DNA from: Actinokineospora enzanensis DSM 44649
Lineage (GTDB): Bacteria; Actinomycetota; Actinomycetes; Mycobacteriales; Pseudonocardiaceae
Length of the DNA stretch: 64,000 nt
NCBI RefSeq assembly: GCF_000374445.1
Contig: NZ_KB894409.1
Span: 1 to 64,000, forward strand
Reading direction: 5' to 3'
Positions 40,819 to 50,432 of the stretch are shown here, piece after piece. The notes beneath the pieces were generated by a model. That model worked only from the letters and a program-made list of their open reading frames with translations. It made no database searches and was not told the origin of the DNA. The position numbers and the translations under genes were made by a program. How positions within the stretch are numbered: the first letter of the stretch is position 1; every line of letters starts with the position of its first letter.

Positions 40819-43458
40819 ATGGGCGAAACCTGGATGTGGGCGGTGTTGGTGGTGGCCGCTATCCCGCTGGCACTGGTCGTGGACCGGCATCGCCGTCCGT
40901 CGTTCGACCGCCGGTACCAGGCGTTCATTCTGCGGACGCTGCACTTCATCGACCTCAAGGGCCTCCAGACCCTCAGTCACACCGGCCTGGCCTTCGACGC
41001 CGTGTACATCGAGCTGAGCCTGGTTCAACGCGCGCCGCACGAGGTAGGCACACACCTGCTCCCTGAGATCCCTCACGACACGCGGGAGCGGTTCCGCATC
41101 GAACGGACTCTCGACCGGGATCAACCGAGCCTGTTGGTCGTGCTCGGCGGGCCGGGCAGCGGCAAGACAACCCTGTTGCGGAAGACCGCCCGGGAGATCT
41201 GCCAATCCTCTTGGCGCAGGTCCGTACCGATGCTGCTCTACCTGCGCGACCACATCCCCGCGATCACCGAGGGAGCGCCGCTACCTGCCCTGATGCGGGC
41301 AAAGCTCGGGCTGCTCGCGCAGCACGAGCCCACCGGGTGGTTCGACCGGCAGCTCGCGGATGGGCGCTGCGTGGTCATGCTCGACGGCTTGGACGAGGTC
41401 GCCGCCGCCGATGACCGTGCGCGGGTGTCGGCCTGGGTGGACGAGCAGGTGCGGCAGTACCCAACCAACGACTTCGTGGTGACCTCCCGCCCCCAGGGCT
41501 ACCACGATGGGCCGATCGAGGGCGCCACAGTGCTCCAGGTGCGGCCGTTCACCACCGGACAGGTGCGGACTTTCGTACACGGCTGGTACCGGGCGTTGAT
41601 CCAACCCGGAACGGGCGAGTCGGCTGAGGCGGCTCGGGATCTCGCACGTCAGGACGCGGACGACCTGCTGACCCGGCTGGACGCTGCGCCCGCGCTGGGC
41701 GATCTGACCGTAAACCCGCTGTTGCTGACCATGATCGCGACCGTTCATCGGTTTCGTGGGGCGCTGCCGGGGTCGCGGGCGGAGCTGTACCGGGAGATTT
41801 GCGAGGTCATGCTGTGGCAACGCCAGAAGGCGAAGAACCTACCGGTCGGGCAACGCAGCCGCTACAAGCTGACACTGTTGCGAGCAGCGGCCTTCGAGAT
41901 GATGTCACGCGGTGTCCGACAGTTGCCGCGCCTGGAGGTGCTGGAACAGTTTACCAAGTTGCTGCGGCGGCTGTCGACGCCATTGAACGCGGAGGACTAC
42001 CTGCGTGAGACGATGTCGGACGGACTGTTGGTCGAATGGGAGAAGGACGAGTTCGGCTTCGCCCACATGACCTTCCAGGAATACCTGGCCGCCACGCACA
42101 TCCAGGATCGGGGCTTGGTCGATACCCTCGTCTACGCGGTGGACGACCTGTGGTGGCGCGAGACGACACTCCTGTACACCGCGAACGCGGACGCTGACCC
42201 GATCATGATCGCGTGCCTAGCCTCAGGCACTGCCCCGGCCCTCGCGCTCGCCCTGGATTGCCTGACTGAAGGCGTGGAGATGGCCGAAGACCTCCGACTG
42301 GACCTGGAGCGACTACTGGAGTCCGTTGTAGACGATTCGTTAGGAGCCGAACGCAGGCCGGTGATCGCTCGTGTCTTGGCTACCCGATTACTGCGCGACA
42401 CTGTTCCTACAGCCAACGATGTCTCCATGCTATGTGGGCCAGTACCAGCGAACCTATACCGCCTGTACCTCACCGACACTGGACAAACCGAATTAACTGC
42501 CGGCCGCGGCAACGAACCCGTAGCAGGCGCCAGCTTCATCAATGCACATGAGTTCTCAAGGTGGCTCACGAAGATCAGCGGTGCCCGAAAACGCTTCCGG
42601 TTGCCAACGGAGACCGAGGCCCAACAGGGGCGCCCCAAGTTAGACGGACTTGCGTTGTGGACATCCAGTGGCGATCTCTGGGCATTAGAGAAGCCAGCAG
42701 AACCGATCACCGATGTAGACTTGCAAAGACAGATCACCAACGACTTCGTCGCCCAACTATTCCCCTATGTCGAGGGCTGGCAAACTTACAACAGGACCCT
42801 CCAGATCGTCGAACGCCGACGCGGGATCCGGGTCCCGCCGATCTGGCCTGACACAGATCATGACTGGTCATCTACACCTGTTTCAAGCCATACCGATCTT
42901 GTCCTCTTTCACCGCAGGCCCACCAGTTCGGCACTGGCCCAAGGATCCGTGGGCAGCGTATTGAGCCTGCCACGCAACGCAGGCGAGCGGTGGACGTTCC
43001 GCAATCAATGGGGCATGGCTGTCTCTGAGGTCTTCGCTGACCATATCGTCCGCGATCTAAAAGAGGATTTCGTCTCGACTGCGGCGCGCCGCTTTCTCGT
43101 TGTGACCGGAGTGGCCGATCTCCATGTAGAGCCGGTCGAAGTAGGAGAACTACCCGGCATGCTGGACCGGCTCTGCACATTTCTGGACGAGAATAGCGGA
43201 TCGTGGACTTGGTACCAGGTCATGGCTGCTCGACTACGACAACTGGCCACGGGTCCATTCACAGGCGGCCTGGTCGATGCGGAAACCGCAGCCAAGGTGC
43301 GACTGCTATCAGTCACACTCGCTAGCGAGCCCATTGTGCGGAACCTACTACAGCGGCAACGCCTACTGTATTTTGCCACTGGAATCACCCTGTTGGAGCG
43401 ACGCTGGGCGGGCCAACTTCCGCCACGGGAAACGATCGTACTCGCGGTGACACAGTAA
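40819..43458 (+). CDS. Membrane-anchored NACHT-domain NTPase with FGE-like segment
   Basis: An 879-residue STAND NTPase. An N-terminal membrane helix (MWAVLVVAAIPLALVV, residues 6-21) is followed by a short linker and the NACHT core. Walker A is GGPGSGKTT at 110-118, Walker B is VVMLDGLDEV near 190, and VTSRPQGYHD is the sensor motif. TVNPLLLTMIATVHRF and MTFQEYLAA are typical NACHT helices. Residues of about 567-640 (PVAGASFINAHEFSRWL, then RFRLPTETEAQQG) resemble a worn formylglycine-generating-enzyme/SUMF1 fold, which here probably binds ligands. Related bacterial NACHT proteins (bNACHT) give phage defence. Five TTA codons and lower GC after about 42,300 suggest acquisition. Single gene; the role is inferred. 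Confidence 0.82.
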   Translation: MGETWMWAVLVVAAIPLALVVDRHRRPSFDRRYQAFILRTLHFIDLKGLQTLSHTGLAFDAVYIELSLVQRAPHEVGTHLLPEIPHDTRERFRIERTLDRDQPSLLVVLGGPGSGKTTLLRKTAREICQSSWRRSVPMLLYLRDHIPAITEGAPLPALMRAKLGLLAQHEPTGWFDRQLADGRCVVMLDGLDEVAAADDRARVSAWVDEQVRQYPTNDFVVTSRPQGYHDGPIEGATVLQVRPFTTGQVRTFVHGWYRALIQPGTGESAEAARDLARQDADDLLTRLDAAPALGDLTVNPLLLTMIATVHRFRGALPGSRAELYREICEVMLWQRQKAKNLPVGQRSRYKLTLLRAAAFEMMSRGVRQLPRLEVLEQFTKLLRRLSTPLNAEDYLRETMSDGLLVEWEKDEFGFAHMTFQEYLAATHIQDRGLVDTLVYAVDDLWWRETTLLYTANADADPIMIACLASGTAPALALALDCLTEGVEMAEDLRLDLERLLESVVDDSLGAERRPVIARVLATRLLRDTVPTANDVSMLCGPVPANLYRLYLTDTGQTELTAGRGNEPVAGASFINAHEFSRWLTKISGARKRFRLPTETEAQQGRPKLDGLALWTSSGDLWALEKPAEPITDVDLQRQITNDFVAQLFPYVEGWQTYNRTLQIVERRRGIRVPPIWPDTDHDWSSTPVSSHTDLVLFHRRPTSSALAQGSVGSVLSLPRNAGERWTFRNQWGMAVSEVFADHIVRDLKEDFVSTAARRFLVVTGVADLHVEPVEVGELPGMLDRLCTFLDENSGSWTWYQVMAARLRQLATGPFTGGLVDAETAAKVRLLSVTLASEPIVRNLLQRQRLLYFATGITLLERRWAGQLPPRETIVLAVTQ

Positions 43459-43462
43459 GCCC

Positions 43463-44614
43463 TCAAGGGAGGCGGACCGGGATTCCTGACCGCCAGACTG
43501 CCCAGGTCAGCGGGACGCCGGGGCGGTAGGCGAGGTGGGTGACCGAGGGGGCGTCCAGGATCTGGAGATCCGCGCGGGCGCCCACCCGCAGCACACCCAC
43601 GTCCTCACGGCGAAGGGCTTCCGCACCCCCTCGGGTGGCGGCTCGGATGGCTTCCTCGATGGACAAGCGCATCTGGAGCACGGCCGTGGCCACGCAGAAC
43701 GCCATCGACGACGTGTACGACGAACCCGGGTTGCAGTTGGTGGCCAGGGCGATCCGAGCACCCGCGTCAAGGAGTGCGCGGGCGTCCGGCAGTGGCTGGC
43801 GGGTGGAGAGGTCGCAGGCGGGGAGCAGGGTGGCGACCGTGTCCGAGTTGGCCAGGGCGTCCACATCGGACTCCGTCAGATAGGTGCAGTGGTCGACGCT
43901 GGCGGCGTCGAGTTCGACCGCGAGGCGCACGCCGGGGCCGGGGCCGAGTTGGTTGCCGTGGACGCGGAGGCCGAGGCCGTGTTTGGCGGCGGCCTTGAGG
44001 ATCCGGCGGGACTGGTCCTCGTCGAACGCGCCGGTCTCGCAGAAGACGTCGGCCCAGCGGACCAGGGGGGCGACGGCGTCGAGCATGGGGCCCGCGGCCA
44101 GCTCCACGTACTCGTCCGGGTCGGCGCCGGGGGGGACGAGGTGGGCGCCCAGGTAGGTGACCTCGTCGGCGAGCTCGGCGGCGATGCGGGCGGAGCGGAC
44201 CTCGTCGGCGACGGTCAGGCCGTAGCCGGTCTTGGTCTCCAGACAGGTGGTGCCCTGCGACACCGCCTCCTCGACGTGCTTGCGCAGGACCGCGCGGAGT
44301 TCGGCGTCGGTGGCGGCGCGGGTCGCCTCGACCGTGACGGCGATGCCGCCCGCCGTGTACGGCTTGCCCGCCATGCGCGCGCCGAACTCGGCGGTGCGGT
44401 CGCCCGCGAAGACCAGGTGGGTGTGGCTGTCGACCCAGCCGGGCAGGCCTGCCCGGCCGCCCGCGTTGACCCGGGTGTCGGCGGCCGGGGCCAGCATGGA
44501 CGCGCCCACCCAGCCGATCCGGTCGCCGTCGAGGATGACCGCGGCGTCGGTCAGGACGCCCAGCTCCTCGTCGTTGGTCGTCAACTCGCCCAGGTTCGTC
44601 ACCAACACGCTCAC
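43463..44614 (-). CDS. hutI: Imidazolonepropionase
   Basis: A 383-residue amidohydrolase that opens imidazolone-5-propionate to N-formimino-L-glutamate, step three of histidine degradation. The metal-binding WVDSHTHLVFAGDR is near residue 60, with LETKTGYGL and VHGNQLGPGPG containing further ligand and substrate residues. ALATNCNPGSSYTSSM is the HutI signature. It ends 4 bp from the NACHT gene's stop (convergent). GTGA overlaps the hutF stop, so it is the distal gene of the hut operon. Confidence 0.94.
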   Translation of the reverse strand: MSVLVTNLGELTTNDEELGVLTDAAVILDGDRIGWVGASMLAPAADTRVNAGGRAGLPGWVDSHTHLVFAGDRTAEFGARMAGKPYTAGGIAVTVEATRAATDAELRAVLRKHVEEAVSQGTTCLETKTGYGLTVADEVRSARIAAELADEVTYLGAHLVPPGADPDEYVELAAGPMLDAVAPLVRWADVFCETGAFDEDQSRRILKAAAKHGLGLRVHGNQLGPGPGVRLAVELDAASVDHCTYLTESDVDALANSDTVATLLPACDLSTRQPLPDARALLDAGARIALATNCNPGSSYTSSMAFCVATAVLQMRLSIEEAIRAATRGGAEALRREDVGVLRVGARADLQILDAPSVTHLAYRPGVPLTWAVWRSGIPVRLP

Positions 44615-45909
44615 CGCGCCGCCTCCACGACCGCCATCGCCGCCCCGAGCAACCGGCCGACGTCGCCCAGGATGTGCACACCCGCGCGGACGACCTCCCG
44701 GCCGCCCACCACCACCGTGTCAATATCGGTAGCCGTCGCGGCGAGCAATACCTGCTCCGGTGTACACCCTGCCGTACGCGGGCTGTCCAGTCGCACGGCG
44801 ACCAGGTCCGCGGGTGCTCCGACGGCGATCCGACCCGCCTCGGGCCAGCCCAGGGACGCGTGCGCGGTCATTGCCCCGACCAACTCGGCCGGACTGAACC
44901 GACCGCGTTGACCGGTGCGTAGTCGTTCGCCATGTTCGAGTGCTCGGGCTTCGAGGAGCATGTCGACCACGGCGTGCTGGTCGCTGCCGAGCGAGATCGG
45001 CGAACCGGCGTCGGCGAGCTCGCGGGCCGGGCCGATCCCGTCGGCCAGGTCGGCCTCGGTCGTGGGGCACAGGCAGGCGCCGGTGTGCGACTCGCCGAGC
45101 AGGGCGATGTCGTGCGAGGTCAGGTGGGTCGCGTGCACGGCGGTGGTGCGCGGGCCGAGCGCACCCGCGTCGGCGAGGAGCTGGGTGGGGGTGCGGCCAT
45201 AGGCGGTCAGGCAGGCGTCGTTCTCGGCCGGTTGCTCCGAGAGGTGGACGTGGATCGGACCGTCGAAGGCGGCGACCGTGGCCAGCGCCGCCCTCGGGAC
45301 GGCCCGGACCGAGTGGATGGCGGCGCCGATTCGGAGATCCGGGGTCGGTGCAAGCCGGGCGACACGCTCGGCCCACACGTGCACGTCTCCGTCGGAGAAC
45401 CGACGCTGCTCCTCGGAGATCTCCTGACCGATGCCTCCGGCCAGGTAACAGGTGTCGAGCAAGGTCAACCGAATCCCCGCCTCCCGCGCGGCCTGCGCGA
45501 GCGCGTGCCCCATCGCGTTGGGATCCCGGTAGCGCGTGCCGTCGGGGGCGTGGTGGACGTAGTGGAACTCGCCGACACAGGTGATCCCGGCCAGCGCCAT
45601 CTCCGCGTAGACGGCTCGGGCGAGGAGCAGGTAGTTGTCCGGATCCAGGCGGCCTGCCAGGTCGTACATCCGGGTACGCCAAGTCCAGAACGTCCCGCCA
45701 TCACCGTGGGTACGCCCCCGCAACCCCCGGTGAAAGGCATGCGAGTGCGCGTTGGCGAAACCGGGAAACACGACACCCGGCAGCCTTGTCGCGTCGCCGG
45801 GCTCGGACCCGGCGCTCACCTCGGTGAACACACCGTTCTCGACCCGCACGCGGACACCCGAGACCAGACCGTCCGGCAACCACGCCGAAGGACACCAGTA
45901 GTCGGTCAT
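44611..45909 (-). CDS. hutF: Formimidoylglutamate deiminase
   Basis: A 432-residue amidohydrolase that converts N-formimino-L-glutamate to N-formyl-L-glutamate and ammonia. FANAHSHAFHRGLRG carries the metal His pair near residue 55, EFHYVHHAPDG supplies the next ligands, and the late ISLGSDQHAVVDML carries the Asp. Its presence, and the absence of a formiminoglutamase (HutG arginase type), shows the two-step deiminase route. Overlaps both neighbours by 4 nt. Confidence 0.93.
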   Translation of the reverse strand: MTDYWCPSAWLPDGLVSGVRVRVENGVFTEVSAGSEPGDATRLPGVVFPGFANAHSHAFHRGLRGRTHGDGGTFWTWRTRMYDLAGRLDPDNYLLLARAVYAEMALAGITCVGEFHYVHHAPDGTRYRDPNAMGHALAQAAREAGIRLTLLDTCYLAGGIGQEISEEQRRFSDGDVHVWAERVARLAPTPDLRIGAAIHSVRAVPRAALATVAAFDGPIHVHLSEQPAENDACLTAYGRTPTQLLADAGALGPRTTAVHATHLTSHDIALLGESHTGACLCPTTEADLADGIGPARELADAGSPISLGSDQHAVVDMLLEARALEHGERLRTGQRGRFSPAELVGAMTAHASLGWPEAGRIAVGAPADLVAVRLDSPRTAGCTPEQVLLAATATDIDTVVVGGREVVRAGVHILGDVGRLLGAAMAVVEAAR

Positions 45910-47096
45910 CGGGCGAGGGTTTCCAGGGTCCGGGCCAGGGCGGTGACGCCCTCGGCGCAGTCGGTCGGCTCGGCGAACTCGGCCGGGGCGTGGCTGATGC
46001 CGGTGGGGTTGCGCACGAACAACATCGCCGTTGGCACGTGCGCGGCGAGGATGCCCGCGTCGTGGCCTGCCCCGGTCGGCAGCGCCGGGACACCGCCCAG
46101 GGCCTCCGACAACGAGTCGCGCAGGGTCGGGTCGAAGATGACCGTGTCGCCGTAGGACTCCTCGGTGACCGTGACCGTGCAGCCCTCCTCGGCCGCGGCC
46201 GCCTCGGCGAGCGCGGTGATCTCGGCGACGACGGCCCGAGTGCGGGTGTCATCGTCGGCACGGGCATCGAGCCACAGGTCGACGCTGGACGGGATCACGT
46301 TGGTACCGCCCGGGTTCGGGATCAGCCTGCCGACCGTGGCGCGGGCGCCGTCCACCGCCGCGGCGGAGCGACGGGCGGCGAGCACGACCTGGGCAGCGGC
46401 CACCATCGGATCGCGGCGGTCCACCATCAGCGTGGCACCGGCGTGGTTGCCCTCGCCGGACACGCTGATCCGCCACCGGCCGTGCGCCAGGATCGACCGC
46501 GCCACACCCACCGGCGCACCCAGGTCGACCAACCCACGTCCCTGCTCGACATGCAGTTCCACGAACGTGCCGATCCGCCGCAACGCCTCGGCATCAGCCC
46601 CCACCCGCGTCGGGTCGAGACCGGCCGAGCGCATCGCGTCCGCCAGCGTCACACCATCCACATCGGACAAGCGCAGCGCGGCGTCCGGCGCGATCGCCCC
46701 GGCGAGCAACCGCGACCCCAGACACGCGACCCCGAACCGACCCCCCTCCTCCTCCGCGAAAACAACCACGGCAAACGGCTTACCCGGCCGAAATCCCTTG
46801 CCCCGCAACAAGTCCACGGCCGCCAACGCTGATACCACACCAAGTGGCCCATCGAACGCACCCCCGCCGGGCACTGAATCCAGATGGCTCCCGGTGACCA
46901 CCGCCCCGTCCCCCGGCGGCCCCCACCACGCCCACAGGTTCCCGTTGCGGTCGCACTCCACGTCCAGCCCGCGCGCCCGCGCCTCGGCCGTGAACCACTC
47001 GCGCAGCTCCAGCTCGGCGCGGTCGTACCCGTGCCGGGAGAAGCCGCCGCGCCGCGCGTCGGCCCCGATGTCCGCGATGTCGGCCAGGTCGGTCAT
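45906..47096 (-). CDS. M20-family amidohydrolase in the hut operon (allantoate amidohydrolase-like)
   Basis: A 396-residue dinuclear metallohydrolase of the allantoate amidohydrolase/N-carbamoyl-amino-acid hydrolase type. Metal ligands are visible in TGSHLDSVPGGGAFDG, the Glu pair in FAEEEGGRFG and the late His in GAGHDAGI. It sits between hutU and hutF where the operon needs an enzyme to deformylate N-formyl-L-glutamate, and no other candidate is present, so that activity is the best inference. N-carbamoyl hydrolase is the alternative. ATG 47096 follows GAGTGGGAGGTTCGCTC. The stop overlaps the hutF start. Confidence 0.85.
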   Translation of the reverse strand: MTDLADIADIGADARRGGFSRHGYDRAELELREWFTAEARARGLDVECDRNGNLWAWWGPPGDGAVVTGSHLDSVPGGGAFDGPLGVVSALAAVDLLRGKGFRPGKPFAVVVFAEEEGGRFGVACLGSRLLAGAIAPDAALRLSDVDGVTLADAMRSAGLDPTRVGADAEALRRIGTFVELHVEQGRGLVDLGAPVGVARSILAHGRWRISVSGEGNHAGATLMVDRRDPMVAAAQVVLAARRSAAAVDGARATVGRLIPNPGGTNVIPSSVDLWLDARADDDTRTRAVVAEITALAEAAAAEEGCTVTVTEESYGDTVIFDPTLRDSLSEALGGVPALPTGAGHDAGILAAHVPTAMLFVRNPTGISHAPAEFAEPTDCAEGVTALARTLETLAR

Positions 47097-47121
47097 GAGC
47101 GAACCTCCCACTCGATCCGGG

Positions 47122-48777
47122 TCACGAGCGGGTCATCGGGATCGTGACCCCGCGCTCCGCCGCGACCTCGTCCGCGCGCTCGTACCCCGCGTCCACGTGC
47201 CGCAGCACGCCCATCCCCGGGTCGTTGGTCAGCACCCGCTCGATCTTCTGCGCCGCCAGCGGGGTCCCGTCCGCGACGGTGACCTGCCCGGCGTGGATCG
47301 ACCGTCCGATCCCGACACCGCCACCGTGGTGAATGGACACCCAGCTCGCGCCGGAAGCCGTGTTCACCAAGGCGTTCAGCAACGGCCAGTCCGCGATCGC
47401 GTCGGACCCGTCGGCCATCGACTCGGTCTCCCGATAAGGCGAGGCGACCGAGCCGCAGTCCAGGTGGTCACGGCCGATCACGACCGGGGCCGACAGCTCG
47501 CCCGAGGCCACCATCTCGTTGAACCGCAACCCCGCCAGGTGCCGCTCCCCGTACCCCAGCCAGCAGATCCGCGCCGGAAGCCCTTGGAACGCGACCCGTT
47601 CCCCGGCCATCTTGATCCACCGAGCGAGGGAGTCGTTCTCCGGGAACAGATCCAGGATCGCCCGGTCCGTCGCCGCGATGTCCGCCGGGTCGCCGGACAG
47701 GGCCGCCCACCGGAACGGTCCCTTGCCCTCGCAGAACAACGGCCGGATGTACGCGGGCACGAACCCCGGGAAGTCGAACGCCCGCTCGCAGCCGCCCAGC
47801 TTCGCCTCGCCCCGGATCGAGTTGCCGTAGTCGAACACCTCGGCGCCCGCGTCCAGGAAGCCGACCATGGCGTCCACGTGCTCGGCCATCGAGTCCCGCG
47901 AGCGGTCGGTGAACTCGTCCGGCTTCTTGGCCGCGTAGTCGCCCCAGTCGCCCAGGTCCACGCCGCGCGGCAGGTACGCCAGCGGGTCGTGCGCGGAGGT
48001 CTGGTCGGTGACCACGTCCACCTCGACGCCCCGGCGCAGCAGCTCCGGCAGCACCTCGGCGGCGTTCCCGATCACGCCCACCGACAGCGGCCGCCGCTCC
48101 CGCTTCGCCGCCTCCACCCGCGCCACCGCGTCGTCCAGGTCGTCCGCGAGCTCGTCCAGGTAGCGGGTCTCCACGCGGCGGCGCGCGCGCACCGGGTCGA
48201 CCTCCACGCACAGCGCCACGCCGTCGTTCATCGTCACCGCAAGCGGTTGCGCGCCGCCCATGCCGCCCAGCCCCGCGGTCAGCGTGAGCGTGCCGCGCAG
48301 CGAGCCACCGAACCGCTTGGCCGCCACCGCCGCGAACGTCTCGTAGGTGCCCTGGAGGATGCCCTGGGTGCCGATGTAGATCCACGACCCGGCGGTCATC
48401 TGCCCGTACATGGTCAGCCCGGCCGCCTCCAGCCGCCGAAACTCCGGCCAGGTGGCCCAGTCCCCGACCAGGTTGGAGTTGGCGATCAGCACCCGGGGCG
48501 CCCACTCGTGCGTGCGCAGGACCCCGACGGGCTTGCCGGACTGCACCAGCAAGGTCTCATCCTCGCCCAGCGTGGTCAGCTCGCGGGTGATCGCGTCGAA
48601 GCTGGCCCAGTTGCGGGCGGCCTTGCCGGTGCCGCCGTAGACCACCAGATCGTCCGGCCGCTCGGCGACCTCGGCGTCCAGGTTGTTGTGGAACATCCGC
48701 AGCGCGGCCTCGGTCTGCCAGTTCCGCGCGGTCAGCGTGGTGCCGCGGGCGGCCCGCACCAGTCGGGGGTTGCTCAC
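47122..48777 (-). CDS. hutU: Urocanate hydratase
   Basis: A 551-residue NAD-containing enzyme that converts urocanate to imidazolone propionate. Characteristic blocks are [54 protein letters not shown] and the late [35 protein letters not shown] is conserved near residue 370. GTG 48777 overlaps the hutH stop (GTGA) and follows GGGAGGCAACTC. Second gene of the operon. Confidence 0.95.
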   Translation of the reverse strand: MSNPRLVRAARGTTLTARNWQTEAALRMFHNNLDAEVAERPDDLVVYGGTGKAARNWASFDAITRELTTLGEDETLLVQSGKPVGVLRTHEWAPRVLIANSNLVGDWATWPEFRRLEAAGLTMYGQMTAGSWIYIGTQGILQGTYETFAAVAAKRFGGSLRGTLTLTAGLGGMGGAQPLAVTMNDGVALCVEVDPVRARRRVETRYLDELADDLDDAVARVEAAKRERRPLSVGVIGNAAEVLPELLRRGVEVDVVTDQTSAHDPLAYLPRGVDLGDWGDYAAKKPDEFTDRSRDSMAEHVDAMVGFLDAGAEVFDYGNSIRGEAKLGGCERAFDFPGFVPAYIRPLFCEGKGPFRWAALSGDPADIAATDRAILDLFPENDSLARWIKMAGERVAFQGLPARICWLGYGERHLAGLRFNEMVASGELSAPVVIGRDHLDCGSVASPYRETESMADGSDAIADWPLLNALVNTASGASWVSIHHGGGVGIGRSIHAGQVTVADGTPLAAQKIERVLTNDPGMGVLRHVDAGYERADEVAAERGVTIPMTRS

Positions 48778-50300
48778 GAGTTGCCTCCCTTGACGGCACC
48801 CAGCAGGGCGCCGGAACGGATGAGTTCTTCGGCGGCGGCGATCTCCGGCGCGAGGTGCCGGTCCGGTCCTGGACCGGGCACGTGCGCGCGCAGCGCGGCC
48901 ACCGCGGCCCCCGTCGCCGGTCCGGGTTCCAGCGGTGCTCGCAGGTCCAGCGCGCGGGCGGCGGTCAGCAGCTCGACCGCCAGCACGGTGGTAAGCCCGT
49001 CGACCGCGGTGCGCAGCTTGCGCGCGGCCGACCAGCCCAGCGAGACATGATCCTCCTGCATGGCCGAGCTGGGAATGGAGTCCACCGAGGCGGGCACGGC
49101 CAGCCGCTTCAGCTCGGCCACCACGGCGGCCTGGGTGTACTGGGCGATCATGTGCCCGGAGTCCACGCCCGGGTCGTGCGCGAGGAACGGCGGCAGCCCG
49201 TGCGAGCGGGCCACGTCCAGCATCCGGTCGGTGCGCCGCTCGGCCATGCTCGCCACGTCGGCGACCGGGATCGCCAGGAAGTCCAGCACGTAGGCGATGG
49301 GCGCGCCGTGGAAGTTGCCGTTGGACTCGACCCGGCCGTCGGCCAGCACGACCGGGTTGTCCACGGCGGCGGCGAGCTCCCGGTCGGCGACGGTCTCCGC
49401 GTGCGTGAGCGTGTCCCGCGCGGCGCCGTGCACCTGGGGCGCGCACCGCAGCGAGTACGCGTCCTGCACCCGGGTGCAGTCCGGGCCGCGGTGGCTGGCG
49501 ACGATCGGGGAGTCCGCCAGGAACCCGGCGATCCGCGCGGCCGACTCGGCCTGTCCGGGGTGCGGGCGCAGCGCCTGGAGGTCGGCGGCGAACACGCGGT
49601 CGGTGCCCAGCAGCGCCTCGACGCTCATCGCGGCGGTCAGGTCCGCGACGTCGAGCAGGTGCCGCAGGTCGCGCAGGGCCAGCACGAGCATGCCGAGCAT
49701 GCCGTCGGTCCCGTTGATCAGCGCGAGACCTTCCTTCTCGGCCAGCACCACCGGCTCGATCCCGGCCGCGGCCAACGCATCGGCCGCGGGCCCGCGCACC
49801 CCGTCGACGTGCACCTCGCCCTCGCCCATCAGGGCAAGCGCGACGGCGGAGAGCGGGGCCAGGTCGCCGGAACAGCCCAGCGAACCGTACTCGTGCACCA
49901 CCGGCAGGATGCCCGCGTTCAGCATCCCGGCCATCGCCTCCACAGTGGACTGACGGACGCCGGTGTGCCCGGTGGCCAGGGTGCGCAGCCGCAGCAGCAT
50001 CAGCGCGCGCACCACCTCCGGCTCCACCTCGCGCCCCGACCCGGCCGCGTGCGAGCGGATCAGCGAGCGCTGCAACGCCGTGCGCCGGTCCGGTGGGATG
50101 TGCCGCACGGCCAGCGCGCCGAACCCGGTGGACACGCCGTAGGTCGGCTCGACCGCCTCGGCCAGCTTGTCGATGTGCGCCCGGGTCGCCGCCACGCCGC
50201 GCAGGGCCTCGGCGGTGACCACGACCGGGGCGCCGCCGCGGGCGACCGCGACCACCCCGGCCCTGGTCAGCGGGCCGCCGTCGAGGGGTACTGGTTCCAT
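48774..50300 (-). CDS. hutH: Histidine ammonia-lyase
   Basis: A 508-residue lyase that removes ammonia from histidine to give urocanate. The electrophilic MIO group forms from Cys143-Ser144-Gly145 in [13 protein letters not shown]. Many proteobacterial enzymes have Ala at the first position, while Cys is common in actinobacteria. [16 protein letters not shown] near residue 46 carries the catalytic Tyr. First gene of hutH-hutU-M20-hutF-hutI, with coupling by 4-nt overlaps or short gaps. A palindrome 55 bp upstream may be its operator. Confidence 0.95.
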   Translation of the reverse strand: MEPVPLDGGPLTRAGVVAVARGGAPVVVTAEALRGVAATRAHIDKLAEAVEPTYGVSTGFGALAVRHIPPDRRTALQRSLIRSHAAGSGREVEPEVVRALMLLRLRTLATGHTGVRQSTVEAMAGMLNAGILPVVHEYGSLGCSGDLAPLSAVALALMGEGEVHVDGVRGPAADALAAAGIEPVVLAEKEGLALINGTDGMLGMLVLALRDLRHLLDVADLTAAMSVEALLGTDRVFAADLQALRPHPGQAESAARIAGFLADSPIVASHRGPDCTRVQDAYSLRCAPQVHGAARDTLTHAETVADRELAAAVDNPVVLADGRVESNGNFHGAPIAYVLDFLAIPVADVASMAERRTDRMLDVARSHGLPPFLAHDPGVDSGHMIAQYTQAAVVAELKRLAVPASVDSIPSSAMQEDHVSLGWSAARKLRTAVDGLTTVLAVELLTAARALDLRAPLEPGPATGAAVAALRAHVPGPGPDRHLAPEIAAAEELIRSGALLGAVKGGNS

Positions 50301-50354
50301 GCCCCCATCTCAACCCGATCCAGGGCCGGGCACGACCCGGGATCGGCGGAGAGT

Positions 50355-50370
50355 GTCTGGTATCCCAGAC
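50355..50370. promoter_or_regulatory. Candidate operator upstream of hutH
   Basis: GTCTGGTATCCCAGAC has 6-bp arms around TATC and lies 55-70 bp before the hutH start. The spacing suits an IclR-type site, and an IclR gene lies at 53865-54647. Confidence 0.45.
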
Positions 50371-50432
50371 TCGGGCACCCTGGACGCAGGCCACCCGGAC
50401 CCAGGCCGCCCCCGACCGGTGGTGTCCCGGAC

